A DNA stretch of 64,000 bases from assembly GCA_964412375.1 (NCBI GenBank), contig CAYPOD010000011.1, positions 1 through 64,000 of the forward strand, in the 5' to 3' direction. Origin of the DNA: CADEDV01 sp964412375 (GTDB taxonomy: Bacteria; Bacteroidota; Bacteroidia; Chitinophagales; Chitinophagaceae). Within the stretch, counting starts at the first letter, position 1. Every line of letters starts with the position of its first letter. The position numbers and the translations under genes were made by a program. Positions 18,017 through 25,336 of this stretch are shown piece by piece. The notes beneath the pieces were generated by a model. The model was given only the letters and a program-made list of their open reading frames with translations, was not told the origin of the DNA and ran no database searches.

Positions 18017-18520
18017 TTATTTTTTCAATTCTTCCAGCATCTTTTCAACCTTCATAGTGCCTTCAAACACAGAAATAAGTTCTTTTTTTCGGTTGTAAAA
18101 TGCAAGAAATGGCAGGCTGCGGATGTCAAAGAATGTGGGCAGAAATATTTTGTTGTCATGCGCCACCACGATATTACTGAACCGGGCTAATTGATATTTT
18201 TCCCGGAAAGCCAGCATACTGTCAAACGGCTGCATCGTAGCCATGATGATCTGTATGCCTTTGAATTTATCAATGTGTTGGATGATCTGTTCCGTTTCAT
18301 GCTGGCAATGATCACAATCAGGACTGAACAGCATCAGCATTACAGGTGATTTTTTGCGCAGGTCTTCTTTGCTGAAATATGAAACACTGTCAGGCAGCAT
18401 CAGTTTCACCGGCGGGTAGCTGGGAAATCTTTTGTAAGGCGGATCAGGTTTTGTTTCACCTTGTGCAAAAACAGTAAGTGTAGCTAGTAAAATCGCCGTG
18501 AGTGTAAATAGTTTTTTCAT
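18017..18520 (-). CDS. Periplasmic thioredoxin-fold protein (TlpA/ResA-like)
   Basis: A 167-residue exported protein: the signal peptide ends at TVFAQG (residue 21). The thioredoxin core shows VMLMLFSPDCDHCQHE with a CxxC pair (CDHC) near residue 73, and RSLPFLAFYNRKKEL with the cis-Pro. It should act in the periplasm in thiol-disulfide exchange, for instance maturing cytochromes or secreted proteins. The CDHC pair is close to those seen in reducing TlpA-like proteins. It is upstream of mdh on the same strand, with about 100 bp between. Confidence 0.86.
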   Translation of the reverse strand: MKKLFTLTAILLATLTVFAQGETKPDPPYKRFPSYPPVKLMLPDSVSYFSKEDLRKKSPVMLMLFSPDCDHCQHETEQIIQHIDKFKGIQIIMATMQPFDSMLAFREKYQLARFSNIVVAHDNKIFLPTFFDIRSLPFLAFYNRKKELISVFEGTMKVEKMLEELKK

Positions 18521-18612
18521 TTCACCAAAGTAAGTTTATTATTTTCAGTCAGTGCCATTACATACAGGAAAATTACAGGGCAGGCTGGCCAATTGTGTTA
18601 TCGCATTTTGGC

Positions 18613-18643
18613 TTTGTCATCAATTTACACTGCCTTATCTTTG
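18613..18643 (+). promoter_or_regulatory. Bacteroidota-type promoter of efp
   Basis: A -33 element TTTG (18613-18616) and a -7 element TATCTTTG (18636-18643) are separated by 19 bp, the expected spacing for the Bacteroidota housekeeping sigma factor. It lies 55 bp before the efp ATG. This is one of the best full promoters in the window. Confidence 0.75.
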
Positions 18644-18698
18644 CCGCCCCTGAGTTTTTTACACACCGTAAACAGGGGATTATAAACTTTTATCATTT

Positions 18699-19265
18699 AT
18701 GGCAACAACAGCAGACATCAGCCGTGGTCTCATCATCAAACTCGACGGCAGCCTGTATACCGTAGTGGAATTTGGTGAAAATAAAACAGCCCGTGCCGCT
18801 GCCAAAGTGTGGGCAAAGCTGAAAGGAGTGGACAATAACCGTTCCATCGAGAAAACCTGGAACTCAGGGGATACTATCTTCCCTGTGAGAGTAGAAAAAA
18901 GAAACTACCAGTTTCTGTATAAAGATGATACAGGTTACAATTTTATGGATAATGAAACATTTGAACAGATAGCCCTGCAGGAAAACCTGGTGGATGCACC
19001 ACAGTTTTTGAAAGATGGCCAGGAAGTGGGTGTATTATTCAATACCGAAACGGAGCAACCGATGAGTGTGGAACTGCCCGACAAGATTGTGGTGCAGGTA
19101 ACCTACACAGAACCCGGTTTGAAAGGTGATACGGCTACCCGCACATTGAAACCTGCCACCGTTGAAACCGGCGCTACCGTGAATGTGCCATTGTTTGTCA
19201 ATGAAGGAGAACTCATCCGGGTGAATACCAAAACGGGTGAATATGTTGAACGAGTAAAAGAATGA
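18699..19265 (+). CDS. efp: Elongation factor P (tip residue Arg32)
   Basis: 188 residues, the usual EF-P length, with the KOW-like N domain and two OB domains (YKDDTGYNFMDNETFEQI, VTYTEPGLKGDTATRTLKPA, VNTKTGEYVERVKE). EF-P relieves ribosomes stalled at polyproline. At the tip of domain I the usual PGKG is replaced: the segment reads FGENKTARAAAKVWAKL, aligning without gaps to the common pattern, so Arg32 stands where E. coli has the modified Lys34. An Arg at this site is known in EF-Ps rhamnosylated by EarP (for example Pseudomonas). No earP or epm gene is in the window. Start as annotated; preceded by a strong promoter. Confidence 0.95.
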   Translation: MATTADISRGLIIKLDGSLYTVVEFGENKTARAAAKVWAKLKGVDNNRSIEKTWNSGDTIFPVRVEKRNYQFLYKDDTGYNFMDNETFEQIALQENLVDAPQFLKDGQEVGVLFNTETEQPMSVELPDKIVVQVTYTEPGLKGDTATRTLKPATVETGATVNVPLFVNEGELIRVNTKTGEYVERVKE

Positions 19266-19280
19266 TTTTGTAAACGATAA

Positions 19281-19316
19281 AAAATGGCCCAAAATCACCC
19301 GGTTTTGGGCCATTTT
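19281..19316 (+). terminator. Terminator after efp
   Basis: A perfect 14-bp stem (AAAATGGCCCAAAA with TTTTGGGCCATTTT) around an 8-nt loop, 15 bp after the efp stop. A second GGGC/GCCC-rich stretch follows. Confidence 0.85.
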
Positions 19317-19446
19317 GCCTCATTTTGGGCTTGTTTAGCCCTAAAACCCTCAAAAAAGCTTTAAAAACTGACTTTGATTTACCTAACTTAGCCCCTCCCG
19401 GCGGCGGGCTCTTTCTAAACCAAAACGTCTTTCAAAATTGAAAAAC

Positions 19447-19938
19447 ATGGACTTCAAGCAAATACAGGAATTGATCAAAATGATCAATAAATCCAATATT
19501 GGCGAACTGACCGTTGAGCAAAAAGATTTCCGCATCACCATCAAGCAAAAAGAAGAGCATGTTACCCAGGTAGTGGCTGCAGCACCCGTTCAGGCTGCCC
19601 CCGTGCATGTGGCGGCACCTCAGCCGGCTGCACCGGTTGTTCCTTCAACCTCTCCTGCGGCTGAAAAGCCCAGTGCTGCTGATGTGCCGGCGGGAAATCT
19701 TATCACAGTGAAAAGCCCGATGATCGGCACTTTTTATCGGCGTCCTTCGCCTGATAAGCCCAATTTCGTTGAAGTAGGTACTGACATCAACCCCGGCCAG
19801 GTGGTTTGTATTATAGAGGCCATGAAACTCTTTAATGAAATTGAAAGCGAAGTAAAGGGTAAGGTGGTGAAAATTTTAGTGGATGACGCTTCTCCGGTGG
19901 AGTATGATCAACCACTGTTCCTCGTAGAACCTGCATAA
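19447..19938 (+). CDS. accB: Biotin carboxyl carrier protein of acetyl-CoA carboxylase
   Basis: About 163 residues from the ATG of MDFKQIQELIKMIN; an in-frame TTG lies three codons upstream. A Pro/Ala linker (residues 45-85) precedes the biotinyl domain, which carries VKSPMIGTFYRRPSPD and the biotinylation motif EAMKLFNEI (Lys in AMKL). It carries the carboxyl group between AccC and the AccA/AccD transferase. accC follows on the same strand, with an inverted heptad repeat in the 83-bp gap. Presumably co-transcribed with accC. Confidence 0.95.
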   Translation: MDFKQIQELIKMINKSNIGELTVEQKDFRITIKQKEEHVTQVVAAAPVQAAPVHVAAPQPAAPVVPSTSPAAEKPSAADVPAGNLITVKSPMIGTFYRRPSPDKPNFVEVGTDINPGQVVCIIEAMKLFNEIESEVKGKVVKILVDDASPVEYDQPLFLVEPA

Positions 19939-19940
19939 AA

Positions 19941-20000
19941 AGTTCATTGTCCATAGTTGATAGTTCATTGTAAAAAGCCTTGAACCATGAACCATGAACT
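19941..20000. repeat. Inverted heptad repeat between accB and accC
   Basis: The left arm (19941-19968) has four 7-bp units: AGTTCAT, TGTCCAT, AGTTGAT, AGTTCAT. The right arm (19980-20000) has TTGAACC, ATGAACC, ATGAACT, whose complements are AGTTCAT, GGTTCAT and GGTTCAA. The arms can pair as a hairpin with an 11-nt spacer. It fills most of the intergenic gap. Confidence 0.82.
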
Positions 20001-20021
20001 TCTCATTTCAAATCAGATCAG

Positions 20022-21359
20022 ATGTTTAAAAAGATACTAATAGCAAACCGAGGCGAAATTGCCCTTCGTGTGATCCGCACCTGCCGTGAAATGGGGATCA
20101 AAACGGTAGCTGTTTATTCCACTGCCGACAGGGACAGCCTGCATGTAAAGTTTGCTGATGAAGCCGTTTGTATTGGTAAAGCACAGAGCAGCGATTCTTA
20201 TCTTAATATTCCGCATATTATGGCTGCGGTGGAGATCACCAATGCTGATGCAATTCATCCAGGCTACGGATTCCTGGCAGAGAATGCAAAGTTTGCAAAG
20301 ATCTGCAACGATCATGGCATCAAATTCATTGGCCCCACACCGGACATGATCAATGCCATGGGAGATAAGATCACTGCAAAGGAAACAATGATCAGGGCCG
20401 GAGTGCCGGTGGTGCCGGGTGGCGAAGGTTTGCTGCAAAGTTTAGATGAAGCCAAAAGTCTCGCCAGGGATATGAATTATCCGGTAATTTTGAAAGCTAC
20501 AGCCGGTGGTGGCGGTAAAGGGATGCGCATTGTGTGGGAAGAGGCCGAAATGGAAAGGGCTTACAACACGGCCAAAGCAGAAGCTGCGGCTGCGTTTAAG
20601 AACGATGGCATTTACATGGAAAAATTTGTGGAGGAGCCACGGCATATTGAGATACAGGTGGCAGGTGACCAATATGGCAGTGTTTGCCACCTGAGCGAAA
20701 GAGATTGCTCCATACAGCGGCGCCATCAGAAACTGGTGGAAGAATCACCTTCTCCTTTTATGACCGATGAGCTGAGGTATAAAATGGGTGAAGCTGCCAA
20801 GAAAGCAGCGGCAGCGATCAACTATGAAAGTGTGGGAACCATCGAGTTTCTCGTGGACAAGCACCGCAATTTTTATTTCATGGAAATGAACACCCGTATC
20901 CAGGTAGAGCATTGTGTGACAGAGGAAGTGATCAACTTCGATCTTATCAAAGAACAGATCAAGATAGCGATGGGAGAAAAGATTTCCGGTAAAGATTATT
21001 TCCCCGAAATGCATTCCATCGAATGCCGTATCAATGCCGAAGACCCGTATAATGATTTCCGTCCTTCTCCCGGCAAGATCACCGTGCTGCACCAGCCGGG
21101 CGGACATGGGGTGAGGGTGGACAGTCATGTATATGCCGGTTATGTCATTCCTCCTTATTATGATTCGATGATCGGCAAACTGATCACCGTGGCACAAACC
21201 AGGCAGGAAGCCATCAACACTATGCACCGGGCCCTGAGCGAATATGTGATCGAAGGGGTGAAAACAACTATACCTTTTCACCTGCAGCTGATGAAAGATG
21301 AACGTTTCATCTCCGGTGATTTTAATACCAAGTTCCTGGAAGGTTTTACGCTGCTGTAG
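20022..21359 (+). CDS. accC: Acetyl-CoA carboxylase, biotin carboxylase subunit
   Basis: 445 residues, full length. It starts MFKKILIANRGEIALRVIR, with HPGYGFLAENAKFA, the ATP-grasp glycine loop KATAGGGGKGMR, EKFVEEPRHIEIQ, RDCSIQRRHQKLVEE and MEMNTRIQVEH, all diagnostic of biotin carboxylase. It carboxylates biotin on AccB with ATP and bicarbonate. It forms an operon with accB. The ATG follows the right arm of the heptad repeat by 21 bp. Confidence 0.97.
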   Translation: MFKKILIANRGEIALRVIRTCREMGIKTVAVYSTADRDSLHVKFADEAVCIGKAQSSDSYLNIPHIMAAVEITNADAIHPGYGFLAENAKFAKICNDHGIKFIGPTPDMINAMGDKITAKETMIRAGVPVVPGGEGLLQSLDEAKSLARDMNYPVILKATAGGGGKGMRIVWEEAEMERAYNTAKAEAAAAFKNDGIYMEKFVEEPRHIEIQVAGDQYGSVCHLSERDCSIQRRHQKLVEESPSPFMTDELRYKMGEAAKKAAAAINYESVGTIEFLVDKHRNFYFMEMNTRIQVEHCVTEEVINFDLIKEQIKIAMGEKISGKDYFPEMHSIECRINAEDPYNDFRPSPGKITVLHQPGGHGVRVDSHVYAGYVIPPYYDSMIGKLITVAQTRQEAINTMHRALSEYVIEGVKTTIPFHLQLMKDERFISGDFNTKFLEGFTLL

Positions 21360-21374
21360 AAGTAATTTACTTAC

Positions 21375-22001
21375 TCAGTTGAAAAGCCAGGATGCTGGCA
21401 AAATTGCCCTGTTGTAGCTGAGTTTCATCCTCACGGTGATGCTGACATTTACCTGCCCGGTTTCTTTATTGTCTTCCCACATCAGCATTACAGGGGCAAG
21501 GGCATGAGTGGGCACAAAATAGTTCAGCCAGGCACTTGTCACTTCTTCTCCGGTTTTTTTTTCCTGGTAATTACTTTTTGAAAAATGTCGGCTGATATTT
21601 TTGTGTATTCGTTCAAATTCTTTCTTTATGTCTTTCAAACCAGCTGCTGAATGCCCGTTAACAGCTTCGATGCGGTAAATAAAAATAGTATCTTTCAAAT
21701 CTGCCGTATCGGAATAATTCACCTCCGTTTCTGCCAATAGTATCTCAACCTTTTCCGGTTTAATGAAAAAAGGATTGTGTGCATTGTATTGCCCGGAAAA
21801 AAAGAAAAAATTACTGTCTGATCTTTGCAGGACCTCCCTGTTTTTAACAGAGGGATCATTCAACAGGTGTTTAAGAAAACTGCTGAACTCCATGACAAAT
21901 GGATCGGAACGGAAATATTGCTTTGTCACTTTTTTCACCGCATCCTGGCCAAAGGAAGAAAAACATGAGAACAGTAAAAGGAGTAAGTAAATTTTTCTCA
22001 T
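21375..22001 (-). CDS. Secreted protein of unknown function
   Basis: About 208 residues from MRKIYLLLLLFSCFSSFGQ, a signal peptide; a four-codon extension upstream is open. The mature part has no motif I recognise. It contains an SNFFFFSGQYN segment, a YFVPTHALAP stretch and a C-terminal strand-rich end (VNVSITVRMKLSYN). It is convergent with accC (15 bp between stops) and seems a single gene. The signal peptide is well supported, function unknown. Confidence 0.6.
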   Translation of the reverse strand: MRKIYLLLLLFSCFSSFGQDAVKKVTKQYFRSDPFVMEFSSFLKHLLNDPSVKNREVLQRSDSNFFFFSGQYNAHNPFFIKPEKVEILLAETEVNYSDTADLKDTIFIYRIEAVNGHSAAGLKDIKKEFERIHKNISRHFSKSNYQEKKTGEEVTSAWLNYFVPTHALAPVMLMWEDNKETGQVNVSITVRMKLSYNRAILPASWLFN

Positions 22002-22067
22002 GATCAATAACAACGATAATATGTAATGAAAATACTAAAAGACTCCAACCGGCAGAAATCTGTGATG

Positions 22068-22508
22068 TTAAAAAATGCTTTTAATCCATTTGAAAATGGC
22101 GCTGTCCCAGCCCAGCATTTTGAAAGCGGTATAGAAAAGAATGACGGCAAAAATCTTTTTTAATGTTTCAGTGTCTATAGCCAGGGCAAGTTTACTGCCA
22201 AAGTATGCACCCGCAAAAAAAGATATGCAAAGAAGGCCTACTACTTTCAGGTCAACGGGTGTTCCCATCTTCTGACATTGGCTGTAATAATAAACTGAAG
22301 CAAGGATTACTACCGGCAAAGTGAGAACGGCAAGTGAGGTTCCCTGTGCCTGGTGCTGGGTATAGTTCAGAAAAAATACAAGGGCCGGCACCATGATGAT
22401 GCCGCCGCCGATCCCCACCAGGCCGCTAAGCATGCCTGCTGCCAGCCCGATGAAAAGTACCAGCAGCACTATTTGTAAAGTCATAGTATGTTGTTGTGGT
22501 TGGTTCAT
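22068..22508 (-). CDS. Half-size TauE/SafE-family membrane transporter
   Basis: 146 residues, about half the usual TauE/SafE size (~250), with four hydrophobic segments. The first repeat has the family pattern GLAAGMLSGLVGIGGGIIMVPALVFFL; TSLAVLTLPVVILAS and FFAGAYFGSKLAL follow. Family members export sulfite, sulfonates or related organic anions. The half-size form may dimerise. The ATG overlaps the ppa stop as ATGA, which suggests translational coupling to ppa; an internal ATG (MTLQIVLL) eight codons in is an alternative start. Confidence 0.78.
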   Translation of the reverse strand: MNQPQQHTMTLQIVLLVLFIGLAAGMLSGLVGIGGGIIMVPALVFFLNYTQHQAQGTSLAVLTLPVVILASVYYYSQCQKMGTPVDLKVVGLLCISFFAGAYFGSKLALAIDTETLKKIFAVILFYTAFKMLGWDSAIFKWIKSIF

Positions 22509-23053
22509 TCCTTGCGGATATAGTTGTCTTTGTAAAATGTAATGGCATCACTGATGATTTTGCAGGCAGTATCCTTGTCCTGGAAATTATCAATTTCCAC
22601 TTTTTTGTTCTCCAGCACTTTGTATTGCTCAAAGAAATTGCGCAATTCCAATAAAAAATGCTGGGGAAGGTCTTCCATTTTCTGGTAGTGATTCACCGAA
22701 GGATCTTTAGCCGCCACGGCAATGATCTTATCATCCATTTGCCCCTGGTCAATCATTTGCATATTACCGATCACTTTGGCCTCAACCAGGCAAAGCGATT
22801 GGATGGCCTGGGAGCAAAGCACCAGGATATCAAGCGGATCATTGTCCTGTCCCAGTGTTTGCGGAATGAAACCATAATTGACAGGATAATGAAACGAAGA
22901 ATAGATCACCCTGTCTAATTTCAAAAGCCCAGTAATTTTATCTACTTCGTATTTGGCCCTTGATCCTTGCGGTATTTCGATAAGAGCATTTACAATTTGC
23001 GGAGCTTTGTCACCGTAATAAGCCCCGTGCCAGGGATGATGAACAGTGAGCAT
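22505..23053 (-). CDS. ppa: Inorganic pyrophosphatase (family I)
   Basis: 182 residues. Motifs are IPQGSRAKYEVDK, SSFHYPVNYGFIPQTLGQDNDPLD (the DNDPLD signature with its metal-binding Asp residues) and KVIGNMQMIDQGQMDDKIIAV. It hydrolyses pyrophosphate released by biosynthetic reactions in the cytoplasm. The TGA stop overlaps the ATG of the TauE-like gene. It is downstream of crcB with a small hairpin in the 50-bp gap. Confidence 0.95.
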   Translation of the reverse strand: MLTVHHPWHGAYYGDKAPQIVNALIEIPQGSRAKYEVDKITGLLKLDRVIYSSFHYPVNYGFIPQTLGQDNDPLDILVLCSQAIQSLCLVEAKVIGNMQMIDQGQMDDKIIAVAAKDPSVNHYQKMEDLPQHFLLELRNFFEQYKVLENKKVEIDNFQDKDTACKIISDAITFYKDNYIRKE

Positions 23054-23060
23054 AGGAATG

Positions 23061-23081
23061 ATTTACAGGTTTCAGCCTGTA
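23061..23081. terminator. Small hairpin between crcB and ppa
   Basis: TTACAGG and CCTGTAA pair around a short loop in the 51-bp gap between crcB and ppa. It has no clear T-run, so it may be a processing or attenuating hairpin rather than a full terminator. Confidence 0.4.
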
Positions 23082-23104
23082 AGTTAGCAACAATAAGAAC
23101 AGCA

Positions 23105-23476
23105 TCAGCGGACTATCTTCATGCCGGCAAATGTGGCAAGAAGACCAAGTAATACACTGGCGGTGATATAGAGAAGAAAAATGCCGGTCTTGTTTTCTTT
23201 CAGCAGGCCGATCCCTTCGAGGGTAAAAGCAGAAAAGGTGGTGAATCCCCCGCAAATGCCTGCCATCAGGAATAGCTTCCAGTTTTCATTTGCTGCAAAA
23301 CTTTTGAAAGAAATTCCCCATAGCATGCCGATCAGCAGGCAACCGGAAATGTTCACCACAAAAGTGCCCCACGGAAAATGAGAGGGATATAAAGCAGTAA
23401 GCCATCGCTGGCAGAGATAGCGGGCCATACTGCCCAGGCCACCGCCCAGCCCAACCAGCAGTACATGATTGATCAT
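23105..23476 (-). CDS. crcB: Fluoride ion transporter CrcB/Fluc
   Basis: About 123 residues from MINHVLLVGLGGGLGSMARYL, with four hydrophobic segments. Family marks are GGLGSMARYL, GTFVVNISGCLLIGML and GICGGFTTFSAFTLE (TTFSxFxxE). It forms dimeric fluoride channels in the inner membrane. The ATG overlaps the upstream lipoprotein's TGA (ATGA), indicating coupled translation, which decided the start over an upstream in-frame ATG. No fluoride riboswitch was recognised upstream. Confidence 0.93.
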   Translation of the reverse strand: MINHVLLVGLGGGLGSMARYLCQRWLTALYPSHFPWGTFVVNISGCLLIGMLWGISFKSFAANENWKLFLMAGICGGFTTFSAFTLEGIGLLKENKTGIFLLYITASVLLGLLATFAGMKIVR

Positions 23477-23901
23477 CGCAGGCTGTCCGGTTTGTGTTTG
23501 AATATGTATTTGAAATCTATCAGCCATTCATCGCCCTGTTTCACCACTTTCAGCGAATCTTTCTGGTTGCGGTAGGTATTGGCATAATAGACAATGCTGG
23601 TAGAATCATCCACTTTTCGTGTTTCATAAATTTTGATGGAAGCACCTTTGTATTGATTCTTGTCTTCTGGACTCATTCTTTCTTTATAGAGCCTTTCTGA
23701 TGCTTCAAGATCCTGTAGGTTCAGCGAATCGGGGAGCAACATTTTTCTGGCTTTTGCAAAGTCTCCATCCAGTGCAGCCCTGATAAACGTACGGGCAGCA
23801 TCTACATCATTTTCTGCTTTTCCGTTAAGTTGTCTGTCAGGTTCCTTGCAGGCAATAAAAAAAATAATTATTGCCAATGCCGTGATGATGCTTGTTTTCA
23901 T
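23473..23901 (-). CDS. DUF4878-like lipoprotein
   Basis: About 142 residues from MKTSIITALAIIIFFIACKE, a lipoprotein signal with lipobox FIAC. The mature part (AARTFIRAALDGDFAKARKMLLPD, SIVYYANTYRNQKDSLKVVKQGDEWLIDFKY) follows the NTF2-like pattern of DUF4878 proteins. It is translationally coupled to crcB. The neighbouring gene at 23994 has a similar layout, so the two may be distant paralogues. Function unknown. Confidence 0.68.
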   Translation of the reverse strand: MKTSIITALAIIIFFIACKEPDRQLNGKAENDVDAARTFIRAALDGDFAKARKMLLPDSLNLQDLEASERLYKERMSPEDKNQYKGASIKIYETRKVDDSTSIVYYANTYRNQKDSLKVVKQGDEWLIDFKYIFKHKPDSLR

Positions 23902-23946
23902 AAGCACAAAATACAAAATCTTTATTTCGCCGGCTGCTAAAAAAAC

Positions 23947-23969
23947 AAAAGCCCCCTACGGGAGCTTTT
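23947..23969 (-). terminator. Terminator downstream of the 24-kb lipoprotein gene
   Basis: On the minus strand AAAAGCTCCC and GGGGGCTTTT pair around a 3-nt loop, followed by GTTTTT. It lies 24 bp past the stop of the lipoprotein gene at 23994. Confidence 0.75.
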
Positions 23970-23993
23970 GGTAACTGTGCAAATATCTGTCGT

Positions 23994-24608
23994 TTATTGT
24001 TTCAGCTTTTCAAGTGCCTTCATGGTTTCTTCCATTTTCTTGGGGTCAATGGTCTTCATCATGCTGTCAGCCATTTGCAAACTTTTTTTGATATCATCTG
24101 AGTTGAAATTCGGAAGGGTATCATTTTCATCCCCACCTTCATTATTATCAAACATGTTTTGTTTTTTAGCCTGGTCCATTCCCATCTTCATCAGGGTACT
24201 CATGCTGAAATCAACTTTCCAGGCACCGTCTTCCTTTTTCAGCGGGAAATCAAACTGGGTGCCTTTTGTTTTGTGTTTGAAAGGAACAAGGGCTGTTTCA
24301 CCGTCAATCTTTGCATCGCCGATCTCTACATCTTTGAAACCCTCAGTTGGATCTTCCTCTTTTGATTCAGCACCGGGCATATCTTTGAATTTTTCTGCCA
24401 TCTCCATTCCTTTTTTCATCATATCGAGTGCTGATTTGCTGTCTTTGGTGGCTAGTTTGGCTGCACCGTCAAGATCTTTTTTGGCCATTCTTTCAAAAAA
24501 TTCCTGGAGTACGGCTTTGGGATCTGCATTGCTCATACTGCCGCCGCCACAGGCTACCAGCAGGGCTGCTGCAATGCTCATCAATAAGGTTTGAAACGTC
24601 TTTTTCAT
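23994..24608 (-). CDS. Lipoprotein with NTF2/DUF4878-like domain
   Basis: 204 residues with a lipobox (LLVACGGG, Cys at about 20). The region AVLQEFFERMAKKDLDGAAKLATKDS and ALVPFKHKTKGTQFDFPLKKEDGAWKVDFS fits the DUF4878-type pattern. The rest is Met/Lys/Asp-rich and helical. Attached to the inner leaflet of the outer membrane or the periplasmic face; role unknown. It has its own terminator. Confidence 0.65.
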   Translation of the reverse strand: MKKTFQTLLMSIAAALLVACGGGSMSNADPKAVLQEFFERMAKKDLDGAAKLATKDSKSALDMMKKGMEMAEKFKDMPGAESKEEDPTEGFKDVEIGDAKIDGETALVPFKHKTKGTQFDFPLKKEDGAWKVDFSMSTLMKMGMDQAKKQNMFDNNEGGDENDTLPNFNSDDIKKSLQMADSMMKTIDPKKMEETMKALEKLKQ

Positions 24609-24665
24609 GTCAATGGTTTTTTGATTGCAACAAATGTAGGATTTCCCTTCATACGAGAAAGAATT

Positions 24666-25322
24666 TTACCGGCCCAGCTCAACTCTTTTTATCAACAGGG
24701 TACGTCCATTCAGGTAAAGATCATCGGGTGTGATGCCATAGGGCCATTCACGGGGGGCAATTGTTTGGCTCAGCGGAACCAAAAGCGACCGTTCAAGACA
24801 CTTATAGACGAATTCTGAACAATACATCACATCATCAGACAGCATGTTGAAATACAAATCAAACTTTAATCCTGCAGCATAGTGCCGCCGGATAATGGTG
24901 GACAGAGAATCCAATTCCGGTTTAGAAAGTTTATACCTGTAAACAGCGAACCTGTCAGCATCAGGCACCTCACAAAAAACCTCCACCGGGTCACGCCTTA
25001 ATTTCTGGCTGGGGTTGAAGTTGCCGCCGATAGCATGATAAACAAAAGCCGTATCATTTTCTATCAGCACCAGCCCGCAATGTGAAAAAGAAGTATCCAC
25101 CCGGTTCATGCTGCGGGCTGCCTGGCTCACCTCATCGGTGCCGCTGCGGAAAATAAGATCGCCACTTTGCAGCAAAGGTTTCACTTCTGCAATTGCTTCC
25201 TGGTATTGCTGCAATGCTGCTTCGGACGGAGTATTTTTTTTACCGGCATCCTGGCAAGCCACACAAAAAAGTAAAAGGCAGCTGCAAAGCCACCTTTTGA
25301 AACCGTCCATATTTAAATACAT
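24666..25322 (-). CDS. YiiX/YebB-like NlpC/P60 cysteine hydrolase, lipoprotein
   Basis: About 218 residues from MYLNMDGFKRWLCS; the lipobox is LLFCVAC. The permuted papain-like core shows LLQSGDLIFRSG, then DTSFSHCGLVL with the catalytic-region His/Cys, YHAIGGNFNP, and MYCSEFVYKCLE (second Cys/Glu site). The family is thought to cleave amide or ester bonds in cell wall or lipids. The frame is open upstream to a GTG touching the phoH stop, but the ATG gives a proper lipoprotein signal. Downstream of phoH on the same strand. Confidence 0.82.
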   Translation of the reverse strand: MYLNMDGFKRWLCSCLLLFCVACQDAGKKNTPSEAALQQYQEAIAEVKPLLQSGDLIFRSGTDEVSQAARSMNRVDTSFSHCGLVLIENDTAFVYHAIGGNFNPSQKLRRDPVEVFCEVPDADRFAVYRYKLSKPELDSLSTIIRRHYAAGLKFDLYFNMLSDDVMYCSEFVYKCLERSLLVPLSQTIAPREWPYGITPDDLYLNGRTLLIKRVELGR

Positions 25323-25336
25323 AAGTTGATTCCTCA

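Noticed and set aside
23105..23530. A fluoride riboswitch upstream of crcB
   Set aside because: crcB starts by overlap with the preceding stop codon, leaving no leader, and no conserved riboswitch motif was seen.
23968..24594. A 208-codon plus-strand frame opposite the 24-kb lipoprotein gene
   Set aside because: The minus-strand frame has a lipobox, a domain pattern and a terminator, while this one is Ser/Leu/Phe-rich without motifs.
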